A stretch of 8,155 nucleotides of DNA from Pseudomonadota bacterium (GCA_021813195.1 JAKALI010000157.1:1-8155); one strand, 5' to 3'. Shown: positions 1 through 6,321, counted from the first letter of the stretch. Numbers and translations: made by a program. Notes: generated from the letters alone by a model not told the origin.

Positions 1-75
1 CTCATCATCGCAGCGGCCGATGATATCGACGATGGCATTGCCGATGGCGACCACGTCGTAGCGCGAGGCTGTCAT
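1..75 (-). CDS. Adenosine kinase / PfkB-family sugar kinase, N-terminal fragment
   Basis: Only the first 25 codons are present; the gene runs off the left edge. The peptide begins MTASRYDVVAIGNAIVDIIG, followed by RCDDE. The pattern YDVVxIGNAIVD is the opening beta-strand and glycine turn of PfkB-family (ribokinase-fold) kinases, and closely resembles alphaproteobacterial proteins annotated as adenosine kinase, which phosphorylate adenosine to AMP in purine salvage. The start is supported by a GGGGGGA Shine-Dalgarno-like tract about 8 bases upstream. It lies 88 bases downstream of the histidine kinase on the same strand but has its own promoter candidate (105-134), so it is probably a separate transcription unit. 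The ATP-binding and catalytic Asp motifs lie outside the window, so another PfkB kinase cannot be excluded. Confidence 0.75.
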   Translation of the reverse strand, partial: MTASRYDVVAIGNAIVDIIGRCDDE

Positions 76-104
76 GCGTCCCGTCCCCCCAGGTTTGGGA
101 GCCG

Positions 105-134
105 ACTATACGCGTCGATCGCATCGCGTCTCAA
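105..134 (-). promoter_or_regulatory. Candidate sigma-70 promoter for the adenosine kinase gene
   Basis: Read on the minus strand, TTGAGA (129-134) and TATAGT (105-110) are separated by 18 bases. Both hexamers are close to the housekeeping consensus. The predicted transcription start is near 98, giving a leader of about 23 bases that contains the GGGGGGA ribosome-binding tract. The spacer carries an imperfect palindrome with ACGCG/CGCGT arms at 110-114 and 125-129. The assignment rests on motif match and position alone. Confidence 0.45.
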
Positions 135-163
135 GCGCCGCCGGAGCTCTTCGATGTCTCGCT

Positions 164-1498
164 TCAGATCACCGCACGAAGACCGCCGAGCTCTGACCTC
201 TCCAGCGTGAGGGATCGTCCGTAGGTGGCCAGGACCTCGTCCACAATCGCAAGCCCGAGCCCTGTGGTGCCCTCCCGTTCGTCGAGTCGCAAACCGCGTT
301 GAATGACACGGGCCAATTCAGCCTCCGGAATGCCAGGGCCGTCGTCCTCGATTGCCAATTTTCCTCCCTCAAGGGAACAGATCCGCACACGGCTAACCGC
401 ATGGCGGGTCGCATTCTCGATGAGATTGCCCAACACTTCGGCCAAATCAGTTTTGTCGAGTGTCGCGCTGTGATCCGGCGCGATAGCAATTTCAAACTCT
501 ATATTCCGGCCGTGTGCGGTTCGTCGATTGAGAGCAACGAGTGATTGAATGAGACCTTTGAGGTCAGAAGCGCTCGTGACGACGGACGTTGGAGATGCCC
601 TTAGGCGCTGACGGGAGAGTTCGCGCTCAATGTGACGCCGCATCGTCTCGGCAACCTGACCGATGCGGGCGGCGAGTTCAGCTTCACCTTTCTCGTTCAG
701 ACTGCGAACATCTGCGGCAAGCGCAGCCAGAGGGGTTTTTAATCCGTGGGCGAGATCGGCCGCGCGGGCACGCGCTTTGTCTAAGGCGGCCTCCTGATCA
801 GCGAGCAGGCCGTTGATCTCCGAGACCAGCGGCGCGACTTCTTTCGGGGGCGTGCCTTCGATGCGGCGCGCTTGGCCGATCTTAATTCGGGAGATGGCGT
901 CTTGAAGTTTCGAGAGCGGACTAAGGCCAATGCTGACCTGAATCCACATGGCGGTTGCAAGGACCCCGCCAAGCAGCGCCAGTGCGGGGACCAAGTCGAA
1001 GAGAAATGCTCTGCGCGCGGCTTCAACTTCGGCAAGATCAGCAGCGAAAGCCGCGCGAATGCGGATGGGGGTTCCATCACGATCCACCGAAATCGCGCGT
1101 TCCAGCGCGATCAGTCGCGAGTGTTTAGGCCCTGGTATGCGATGTTCATGGGTCTCGCCGGACTGGACGTCGTCTTGTGGTAGCGCGAGACTGGCATCCC
1201 ACAGCGAGCGGGATCGCAGCAACGCGCCACCGTCGGAGGTAATCTGCCAATACAGGCCCGAAAGGGGGACATCGAAACGAGGATCGACGGGTTCCCGCGA
1301 CAAGGCCAGGTTCCCTGATGAATCGACTTCAATCGCGGCCAAGGCCTGAGCCAACTCTGTGGTCAGAGTTTTGGAGAGGCTACGCAAATACTGGCGCTCA
1401 AAAAGATATAGCAAGCCGAATCCGGCGAGGATGAGGGCGAGCATCAAAGCACCGACGCCGCCGGCAAGGAGGCGCAAACGCAATGAGCCGCTGGTCAT
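164..1498 (-). CDS. Sensor histidine kinase (PhoQ/FeuQ-like layout)
   Basis: A 444-residue membrane histidine kinase, partner of the response regulator encoded 12 bases upstream. Visible order: transmembrane helix 1 (about 13-34), periplasmic sensor domain (about 35-165, including LYWQITSDGG), transmembrane helix 2 (about 166-186), and HAMP linker (about 187-236). The dimerisation/phosphoacceptor H-box is LAHGLKTPLAAL with His251. The ATPase domain shows an N-box (LGNLIENATRHA; Asn358, Asn362), a G1 box (DDGPGIP, 385-391) and a G2 box (TGLGLAIV, 412-419). All catalytic motifs are intact. The C-terminus stops at GGLRAVI, a few residues shorter than I would expect after the last strand. The start ATG follows a GAGAGG ribosome-binding site overlapping the regulator's stop codon, suggesting coupled translation. 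The overall layout resembles PhoQ and rhizobial FeuQ. The signal sensed is not evident; the PepSY genes around it suggest an envelope-derived cue. Confidence 0.93.
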   Translation of the reverse strand: MTSGSLRLRLLAGGVGALMLALILAGFGLLYLFERQYLRSLSKTLTTELAQALAAIEVDSSGNLALSREPVDPRFDVPLSGLYWQITSDGGALLRSRSLWDASLALPQDDVQSGETHEHRIPGPKHSRLIALERAISVDRDGTPIRIRAAFAADLAEVEAARRAFLFDLVPALALLGGVLATAMWIQVSIGLSPLSKLQDAISRIKIGQARRIEGTPPKEVAPLVSEINGLLADQEAALDKARARAADLAHGLKTPLAALAADVRSLNEKGEAELAARIGQVAETMRRHIERELSRQRLRASPTSVVTSASDLKGLIQSLVALNRRTAHGRNIEFEIAIAPDHSATLDKTDLAEVLGNLIENATRHAVSRVRICSLEGGKLAIEDDGPGIPEAELARVIQRGLRLDEREGTTGLGLAIVDEVLATYGRSLTLERSELGGLRAVI

Positions 1499-1510
1499 GG
1501 TTGCCGCCTC

Positions 1511-2164
1511 TCATTCCACGATGTAGCCGAAGCCGCGCCGTGTCTTGATGGTATCGGCACCCGTTTTTCGCCGAATGCGGGCAATCAAGGCTTCGATCGC
1601 GTTGGTATCGATGGCGTCCGGTGTTCCGTGAATATGCTCGATCAATTCCGCCGCCGATACGGTGCGGCCGCGATTGTGCGTCAAATACGCGAACGCGCGA
1701 TATTCGAGTGCCGTCAGCGCGAGTGGAACACCGTTGGCGGTCACTTGCATGCGGCGCTCATCCAACGTCAGATCACCGGCCTGGAGTATCGGCGACGATC
1801 GGCCGCCGGAACGGCGCACAAGTGCCCGCACGCGGGCCACGAGTTCTTCCATTCGAAATGGCTTCGGCAAGTAGTCGTCGGCACCAGCATCGATACCTTC
1901 CACGCGCTCAATCCAGGTTCCACGTGCCGTCAAGACGATGACGGGCATGTCCCGCTTGGCTTCGCGCCATTTCTTTAAGACCGTCAGGCCGTCCATGCCA
2001 GGAAGCCCAAGGTCGAGCACAACGACGTCGAAATCTTCCGTATCGCCTTTGAACCAGGCATCCTCGCCGTTCTTGGTCTGATCAACGACGAAGCCGGCCG
2101 CCGTTAACGCGCGCGCGAGGTCGTCCGCAATCCGAGGTTCGTCTTCGACAACGAGGGCGCGCAT
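1511..2164 (-). CDS. OmpR/PhoP-family response regulator
   Basis: A 217-residue DNA-binding response regulator, the usual length for the OmpR family. The N-terminal receiver domain (1-115) has the acidic pair Glu8/Asp9, phosphoacceptor Asp51 within VVVLDLGLPGMDG, Thr79 and Lys101 (LPKPF), so it should be phosphorylated by the adjacent kinase. The C-terminal winged-helix domain (about 125-217) contains the LTALEYRAFAYL helix, the IEALIARIRRK recognition region and the terminal TRRGFGYIVE wing. It lies in an operon: its ATG comes one base after the TGA of the upstream PepSY gene (TGACATG), and the kinase follows after 12 bases. Its ribosome-binding site would be the AGAAG inside the last codons of the PepSY gene. 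Likely targets include the divergent intergenic region at 2553-2725, by analogy with autoregulated PhoP-type systems (inference). Confidence 0.95.
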   Translation of the reverse strand: MRALVVEDEPRIADDLARALTAAGFVVDQTKNGEDAWFKGDTEDFDVVVLDLGLPGMDGLTVLKKWREAKRDMPVIVLTARGTWIERVEGIDAGADDYLPKPFRMEELVARVRALVRRSGGRSSPILQAGDLTLDERRMQVTANGVPLALTALEYRAFAYLTHNRGRTVSAAELIEHIHGTPDAIDTNAIEALIARIRRKTGADTIKTRRGFGYIVE

Positions 2165-2165
2165 G

Positions 2166-2552
2166 TCACTTCTTCAGCTTTTCCTCGATCTTGACGATGT
2201 CGGCGGTGCGGGGATCAACATAGTATTCGATCAATCGGCCAGACGGTTCAATGACCTTGATTTCATAAAGCCAGACGCCGTCTTCGAATTCCGCCTCGAT
2301 CCCAATGATGTCTCCTTTTACGCTGGGCTGGACGCGATTGAGAACCTCAGCGAGAGGCAACAGCTCTCCTGCCGCCACGGCCGCGCGCAAGGCCTCACGC
2401 TCGCGCTCGTCGTCTTTTCGTTTGCCCTTTTTCTTGCCCCTTGTGCGGTCGTCATCCCCGCCCCAGTCACTGTCTGCAAGAACCGGAGCCGCAGCCCCCG
2501 ATAGAGCTGCGATGCCTAAAACACCGAGGAATTTTCGTCGCTGTAAAGCCAT
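2166..2552 (-). CDS. Secreted PepSY-domain protein with Tat-like signal, first gene of the two-component operon
   Basis: A 128-residue protein from the ATG at 2552, preceded by AAAGG (2565-2569). The in-frame ATG at 2600 has no clear ribosome-binding site and would put a charged stretch before the signal peptide. The N-terminus MALQRRKFLGVLGIAAL has a twin-arginine pattern (QRRKFLG), a hydrophobic core and a likely cleavage site after VLA26. Residues 27-52 form a charged linker: an Asp-rich segment (DSDWGGDDD), then a Lys/Arg block (GKKKGKRK), then DDERERE. From about 53 to 125 the PepSY fold is recognisable, with LPLAEVLNRVQ, WLYEIKVIEPSG and the terminal strand IEYYVDPRTADIVKIE. There are no cysteines. 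PepSY domains are periplasmic or extracellular modules often linked to inhibition or sensing. A role modulating the adjacent kinase is plausible but inferred. Confidence 0.82.
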   Translation of the reverse strand: MALQRRKFLGVLGIAALSGAAAPVLADSDWGGDDDRTRGKKKGKRKDDEREREALRAAVAAGELLPLAEVLNRVQPSVKGDIIGIEAEFEDGVWLYEIKVIEPSGRLIEYYVDPRTADIVKIEEKLKK

Positions 2553-2616
2553 TGTGTGGTGTCGCCTTTGGCGATGTGGCGCCAGATCATCAACCGGCAT
2601 TCATGCAGGGTTGCTG

Positions 2617-2660
2617 CTGACAAGACACTGACAGGCCCGGTCAGGATGAGATCAGGCCCC
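2617..2660. promoter_or_regulatory. Helically phased direct repeats between divergent PepSY operons; candidate regulator binding site
   Basis: Between the divergent starts at 2552 and 2726, CTGACA occurs at 2617 and 2628 (11 bases apart). CAGG occurs at 2632, 2642 and 2653 (10 and 11 bases apart), and CAGGCCC at 2632-2638 recurs at 2653-2659 (21 bases apart). Half-sites repeated every 10-11 bases on one helix face are what OmpR/PhoP-type dimers bind, and such a regulator is encoded next door. No convincing sigma-70 -35/-10 pair was found in this region for either direction, which would suit an activated promoter. Binding is inferred from spacing only. Confidence 0.4.
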
Positions 2661-2725
2661 AAAGCTTAACGTGCCGCCTGTCGCGTCGTCATGGTGGCGA
2701 CGCACAAGCACTGGAGATCACGAGC

Positions 2726-3010
2726 ATGCGTCACATCATCATTCCTGTCACCTGCCTTGCTCTGCTGAGTGTCCCGGCAGCGGCCTCTGACCGCGACGAC
2801 AAGTCTTGCACCTCAGCGCCCCGAGAACAGTGGCTCAAGCTTGAGGAAATTGGCGCGAAGCTGTCCGCTCAAGGTTATGCCCTGACGGAAATCGAGCTCG
2901 AAGGTCAATGTGTCGAAGCCAAGGTTACGACGAAGGATGGCGTTCGCGAGAAGCTGTACGTCAATCCCGCCAATGGCGAGATTCTCGTGACCAAGTCTAG
3001 AAAGAAGTGA
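2726..3010 (+). CDS. Small secreted PepSY-type protein, paralogue 1
   Basis: A 94-residue protein with a Sec signal peptide (MRHIIIPVTCLALLSVPAAA, probable cleavage after residue 20), leaving about 74 residues in the periplasm. The mature part matches the PepSY_2 type: EQWLKLEEIGAKLSAQGYALTEIELEG, then a cysteine-containing strand, then REKLYVNPANGEILV. Cys28 and Cys62 are the only mature cysteines and are positioned to form a disulfide. The ATG has GGAG at 2713-2716 upstream. It is the first gene of the plus-strand operon, 92 bases before its paralogue, with the cytochrome b gene following. The highly basic C-terminus (SRKK) may contact the membrane or a partner. The biochemical role is unknown; it may bind or regulate the cytochrome or the divergently encoded sensor kinase. 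Confidence 0.85.
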   Translation: MRHIIIPVTCLALLSVPAAASDRDDKSCTSAPREQWLKLEEIGAKLSAQGYALTEIELEGQCVEAKVTTKDGVREKLYVNPANGEILVTKSRKK

Positions 3011-3091
3011 ACGCTGCGAAATCGCGCTAGGTGAGGCTGGGCAGCGCCAAGCGCGCACCGCATGCCGCGCCTTCGGATATCGCGAGATTAC

Positions 3092-3096
3092 GGGAG
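3092..3096 (+). promoter_or_regulatory. Ribosome-binding site fixing the start of the second PepSY paralogue
   Basis: GGGAG lies six bases before the ATG at 3103, followed by MKKTSAILIILMASV, a typical signal peptide start. It directly abuts another in-frame ATG at 3097, which is too close for initiation, and makes the more upstream ATG at 3031 unlikely. Confidence 0.6.
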
Positions 3097-3102
3097 ATGA
3101 CG

Positions 3103-3414
3103 ATGAAAAAAACCTCAGCAATCCTTATCATTCTCATGGCGAGTGTAACGCATGCGTCGATCGCCAGCGCTGGTTCACGGACGCAGCCATGTACCACGCG
3201 TCCTGAGGCCGAGTGGCTCCCGATGGACAAGATCTTGTCGATCATTCGGGACCATGGCTATGAGGTACTCAAATCCAAGGTAAAGAATGCCTGCGTCGAA
3301 GTTTATGCACGAGATGCTGCTGGCAATCGGGTCGAACTCTTCGTGGACCCCGTCACCGGCAATCCTGTCGAAGCAGATGTCAAAAACGCTCCGGCGCAAG
3401 GCAACCGATCATGA
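3103..3414 (+). CDS. Small secreted PepSY-type protein, paralogue 2
   Basis: A 103-residue protein with a Lys-Lys signal peptide (MKKTSAILIILMASVTHASI, likely cut after ASA23). The mature region aligns without gaps to the preceding gene over the core: Cys30, Trp38 and Cys64 here correspond to Cys28, Trp36 and Cys62 there, with identical spacings of 8 and 34. HGYEVLKSKVKNACVEVYARD and VELFVDPVTGNPVE are the PepSY-type strands. Sequence identity is modest, so the duplication is old. The last codons overlap the ATG of the cytochrome b gene (ATGA at 3411-3414), implying translational coupling and probably a stoichiometric partnership. Function is not established; a periplasmic partner of the cytochrome is the simplest inference. 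Confidence 0.85.
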   Translation: MKKTSAILIILMASVTHASIASAGSRTQPCTTRPEAEWLPMDKILSIIRDHGYEVLKSKVKNACVEVYARDAAGNRVELFVDPVTGNPVEADVKNAPAQGNRS

Positions 3415-3998
3415 GCAGAGGATATGAGCAAGATCTGGCTGGCGGTCCTGCACCGCCGGCCAGCGAACAGAAGGCCGAGCCTGCAGAGGTTCTGGTCTGG
3501 GACCGTTTTGTTCGCATCTTTCATTGGTCGCTCGTTCTCCTGTTCACAGGATCGCATGTGACCGGGGACGATTACGAGACGGTACACATCTGGATCGGCT
3601 ATACGATCGCGGTACTTTTGGCGGCCAGAATTGTGTGGGGCTTCGTCGGCTCGCAGCACGCGCGATTTTCGGATTTCGTCTATTCACCGCGCACGATCGG
3701 TCGCTTTGTTCGGGACTCCGTGCGTTTTCAGGCCCCGCGATACATCGGCCACAATCCGGCCGGAGGCGTGATGGTGTTGGCCCTTCTCGGCGTTCTCATC
3801 GGGCTGTGCGTCACGGGTTATCTCATGACGCTGGACGCGTTTTGGGGTAATCAAACCTTGGAAGACATTCATGAGGTGTTAGCGAATGTATCGCTGGTGC
3901 TCGTTGCCCTGCATGTCGTGGGGGTCGTGGTGGCGAGCATCGAGCACGGAGAAAATCTCGTGCGGTCGATGTTCACGGGCCGCAAGCGAGCAGATTGA
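3411..3998 (+). CDS. Cytochrome b561-type membrane protein (Ni-hydrogenase cytochrome b family)
   Basis: A 195-residue di-haem cytochrome b of the prokaryotic b561/hydrogenase cytochrome b family, which passes electrons between the quinone pool and a periplasmic or membrane partner. Four transmembrane helices are visible, at about 35-51, 58-79, 117-140 and 155-176. Candidate haem-ligand histidines are His38 (VRIFHWSLV), His59 (VHIWIGY), His154 (DIHEVLANV) and His168 (VALHVVGVV). The loop motif YIGHNPAGG (111-119) and the end HGENLVRSMFTGRKR are typical of the family. Residues 1-26 form a Pro/Glu-rich cytoplasmic extension. The ATG overlaps the stop of the preceding PepSY gene, with AAGG nine bases upstream. 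No hydrogenase, formate dehydrogenase or cytochrome c gene accompanies it, so the physiological partner is open. The PepSY neighbours recall iron-reductase systems (inference). Confidence 0.9.
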   Translation: MSRGYEQDLAGGPAPPASEQKAEPAEVLVWDRFVRIFHWSLVLLFTGSHVTGDDYETVHIWIGYTIAVLLAARIVWGFVGSQHARFSDFVYSPRTIGRFVRDSVRFQAPRYIGHNPAGGVMVLALLGVLIGLCVTGYLMTLDAFWGNQTLEDIHEVLANVSLVLVALHVVGVVVASIEHGENLVRSMFTGRKRAD

Positions 3999-4017
3999 TT
4001 GTATCCCAATGGTGGTC

Positions 4018-4045
4018 GGCCCGATGCAATCAAAGGCATCGGGCC
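4018..4045. terminator. Perfect 10-bp hairpin between convergent operons
   Basis: GGCCCGATGC (4018-4027) and its exact complement GCATCGGGCC (4036-4045) flank an 8-base loop, 20 bases after the cytochrome b stop codon and 85 bases beyond the rpsP stop. The stem is GC-rich and symmetric, so it could end transcription from both sides. No T-run follows on either strand, so it is not a textbook intrinsic terminator; it may instead protect 3' ends or act with Rho. Confidence 0.55.
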
Positions 4046-4129
4046 CAACAGCCGGACAAATATCGTCACGCAGAATCGTTCAGGATCGCGGCCGCGTGCT
4101 CAAGTCCGTGATGCGACCGCTTTGTCAAT

Positions 4130-4495
4130 TTAGCCAGCGGCTTGTTCTTGAGCGGCCTTGGCGGCCTTTTCGGCAGCGGCAGCGGCGCGTTCCTGAGCCT
4201 TCTTTTTCGGCTTTGCCTTCTGGACGCTCGTGATCGGCGTGCGCTTCATGAGGCCCGCCGCATCCAGGAAACGGGCGACACGATCGGTCGGTTGGGCACC
4301 GACTTTGAGCCAATGCGCGGCGCGCTCGTGATTGAGCTTCAAGCGGTCTGGGTGGTCTTTGGCGACCATGGGATTGTACGTGCCGATCTGCTCGATGTAG
4401 CGGCCATCACGGGGCGCCGTCGCGTTGGCGACGACGATGTAATAGTAGGGGCGCTTCTTGGCTCCACCCCGTGCCAATCGGATTTTCGTTGCCAT
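4130..4495 (-). CDS. rpsP: 30S ribosomal protein S16
   Basis: A 121-residue S16, a small-subunit protein needed for 30S assembly. The core (1-85) has the diagnostic start [24 protein letters not shown], then [14 protein letters not shown] and [20 protein letters not shown]. From about residue 86 an Ala/Lys/Glu-rich low-complexity tail extends beyond the roughly 80-residue bacterial core, as is usual in alphaproteobacteria. A strong AAAGGA ribosome-binding site precedes the ATG. It lies 115 bases downstream of ffh on the same strand and is probably co-transcribed. The normally following rimM-trmD-rplS genes are absent: the next thing downstream is the hairpin and a convergent cytochrome gene. 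Confidence 0.97.
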   Translation of the reverse strand: MATKIRLARGGAKKRPYYYIVVANATAPRDGRYIEQIGTYNPMVAKDHPDRLKLNHERAAHWLKVGAQPTDRVARFLDAAGLMKRTPITSVQKAKPKKKAQERAAAAAEKAAKAAQEQAAG

Positions 4496-4610
4496 TCTTA
4501 AGTCCTTTCATCATCGTGTCGTTAAATCGGTGGGTCGTGAACGTCTTAATCGTCCGTCCGATCCGCCCAGTGCCTTCAGCTGTTGCTGAGAATGCCAGGC
4601 GTCTCGACTG

Positions 4611-6176
4611 TCATTTCTTTTTGCCAAGCGAACCCGGGAATCCTGACAGAGGTGCGCCGCCCAAACCGGGCAGCGCGCCGCCCTTTCCGAGTGGTTTGCC
4701 CCCAAGACCGGGAAGCCCCTTGGGCAGGGCCTCCTTGAGTTCGGCTGGCAGTTTCGCAAGGGCCTGCGGATCGAGTTGTTGGAGCTCGTTGTGCAGTCGC
4801 GCCAGCTCGGCGTCGCTCGGCGCTTGAGCCACGCTCGGGCCGATGCCCATGGCGCCGGCCATCTTCGCCATCATGCCAGGATTGCGGCCCATGGCTTTCA
4901 TCATGTCCGACATCTGCCGGTGCATTTTCAGCAGCCGGTTGATGTCTTCCACCTTCGTGCCAGAGCCGGCGGCGATGCGCCGCTTGCGTTTGGCGTCGAG
5001 GATCTTCGGGTTGCGCCGTTCCCGCGGTGTCATGGAGGAAATGATGGCGCGCTGATGTTTGACGCTCTTGTCGAGGCCCGCTTCGTTGATCTGCGCTTTC
5101 ATGCGCGCAACTCCGGGCATCATGCCGAGGAGTCCACCGGCACCGCCTAAGCGTTCCATCTGTTTGAGCTGTTCGGCCAAATCTTCGAGGTCGAACGTGC
5201 CGCGCTTCATCTTCTGCGCGATCTGCGTCGCCTTCTCGACGTCAAGCGCCTGTGCGGCTTTTTCGACGAGGCCGACGATATCGCCCATGCCCAGAATGCG
5301 ACCGGCAACGCGTTTGGGATCGAACTCTTCGAGCTGGTCCCACTTTTCGCCAACGCCCAGAAGTTTGATCGGCTTGCCGGTGACCGCTCGCATCGAGAGG
5401 GCGGCACCGCCGCGTCCATCGCCATCGGCGCGCGTGAGCACGGTGCCCGTGATGCCGAGCCGTTCGTTGAACGCTTTGGCGGTGTTGACCGCATCTTGGC
5501 CGGTCAGGCTGTCGACGACGAGGAGGATTTCGTGCGGGTTTGTCGCGGCTTTGACTTGCGCGACTTCGTCCATCAATTCCAGATCGAGTGTGATGCGGCC
5601 GGCAGTATCCAGAATGACGACGTCGTAGCCGCCGAGTTTGGCGGCCTCGAGCGCGCGGCGCGCAATCTGGAGCGGCGTTTGGCCGGCAACGATCGGCAGG
5701 GTTGGGACGTTCGTCTGCTCGCCCAAAACACGCAGCTGTTCTTGCGCCGCGGGACGGCGGGTATCAAGCGAGGCGAGCAGCACTTTTTTTCTGTCGCGCT
5801 GCGTTAGCCGGTAGCCGATCTTGGCCGATGTTGTGGTTTTACCAGAACCTTGAAGACCGACCATCAAAATGACGACGGGTGGGGTGGCTTTCAGATCAAT
5901 GGGATCTGCGTCTGCGCCCAGGACGCGCACGAGCTCGTCATGGACGATCTTGACCACGAGCTGACCAGGCGTGACGGATTTCATCACGTCCTGACCGATG
6001 GCTTTCGCTTTCACGGCTTCGGTGAAGTCACGTACGACATCGAGGGCCACGTCGGCTTCGAGCAGCGCCCGGCGCACCTCGCGCATGGCCTCGGCGACAT
6101 CACTTTCGGTCAGAGCGCCGCGACCTCTCAACTTATCGAGGACGCCGGACAACCGATCCGAGAGGCTCTGAAACAT
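4611..6176 (-). CDS. ffh: Signal recognition particle GTPase Ffh (SRP54)
   Basis: A 521-residue protein subunit of the signal recognition particle, which binds 4.5S RNA and signal sequences and docks with FtsY to deliver inner-membrane proteins to the translocon. The N domain is about 1-95. The G domain has P-loop GLQGSGKTTT (107-116), DTRRPAAQEQL (138-148), DTAGR (190-194), a G4 motif TRAD (248-251, where many bacteria have TKxD), DGRGG and the closing GVGEKWDQLEEFDP. The methionine-rich M domain (about 325-440) contains the RNA-binding segment SGTKVEDINRLLKMHRQM. The Gly/Pro/Leu/Lys-rich tail (485-521, with LPGLGG twice) makes it longer than the 453-residue E. coli protein. GAAAGG precedes the ATG. 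The gene is followed by rpsP and divergent from the EF-hand gene. Confidence 0.98.
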   Translation of the reverse strand: MFQSLSDRLSGVLDKLRGRGALTESDVAEAMREVRRALLEADVALDVVRDFTEAVKAKAIGQDVMKSVTPGQLVVKIVHDELVRVLGADADPIDLKATPPVVILMVGLQGSGKTTTSAKIGYRLTQRDRKKVLLASLDTRRPAAQEQLRVLGEQTNVPTLPIVAGQTPLQIARRALEAAKLGGYDVVILDTAGRITLDLELMDEVAQVKAATNPHEILLVVDSLTGQDAVNTAKAFNERLGITGTVLTRADGDGRGGAALSMRAVTGKPIKLLGVGEKWDQLEEFDPKRVAGRILGMGDIVGLVEKAAQALDVEKATQIAQKMKRGTFDLEDLAEQLKQMERLGGAGGLLGMMPGVARMKAQINEAGLDKSVKHQRAIISSMTPRERRNPKILDAKRKRRIAAGSGTKVEDINRLLKMHRQMSDMMKAMGRNPGMMAKMAGAMGIGPSVAQAPSDAELARLHNELQQLDPQALAKLPAELKEALPKGLPGLGGKPLGKGGALPGLGGAPLSGFPGSLGKKK

Positions 6177-6321
6177 GGCGCAAGCCTTTCGACAAACGAC
6201 AAACGCATCCGAGAGCGCAACGCGCCGTCGGATGTTGACCTCCGGCCCCGGCCCGCTCCAAAAAAAGCGCGCGGCTCGACCGGTCGGCGGCTCTGATCAT
6301 CAGGGCCGTAAGGGACGCGGA

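Noticed and set aside
2553..2600. Longer start for the Tat-like PepSY protein at 2600
   Set aside because: There is no good ribosome-binding site, and 16 charged residues would precede the signal peptide; the ATG at 2552 has AAAGG upstream.
3031..3102. Earlier ATG at 3031 for the second PepSY paralogue
   Set aside because: It would place 24 polar residues before an otherwise perfect Lys-Lys signal peptide, and GGGAG sits just before the internal start.
4576..4589. Small inverted repeat TCAGC/GCTGA between ffh and rpsP
   Set aside because: The stem is only five base pairs with no T-run; it is too weak to call a terminator or attenuator.
5059..5628. Long plus-strand open frame of 189 codons inside ffh
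   Set aside because: It is antisense to an intact, highly conserved ffh, has no recognisable domain, and is Ser/Arg/Ala-rich as expected for a shadow frame in GC-rich DNA.
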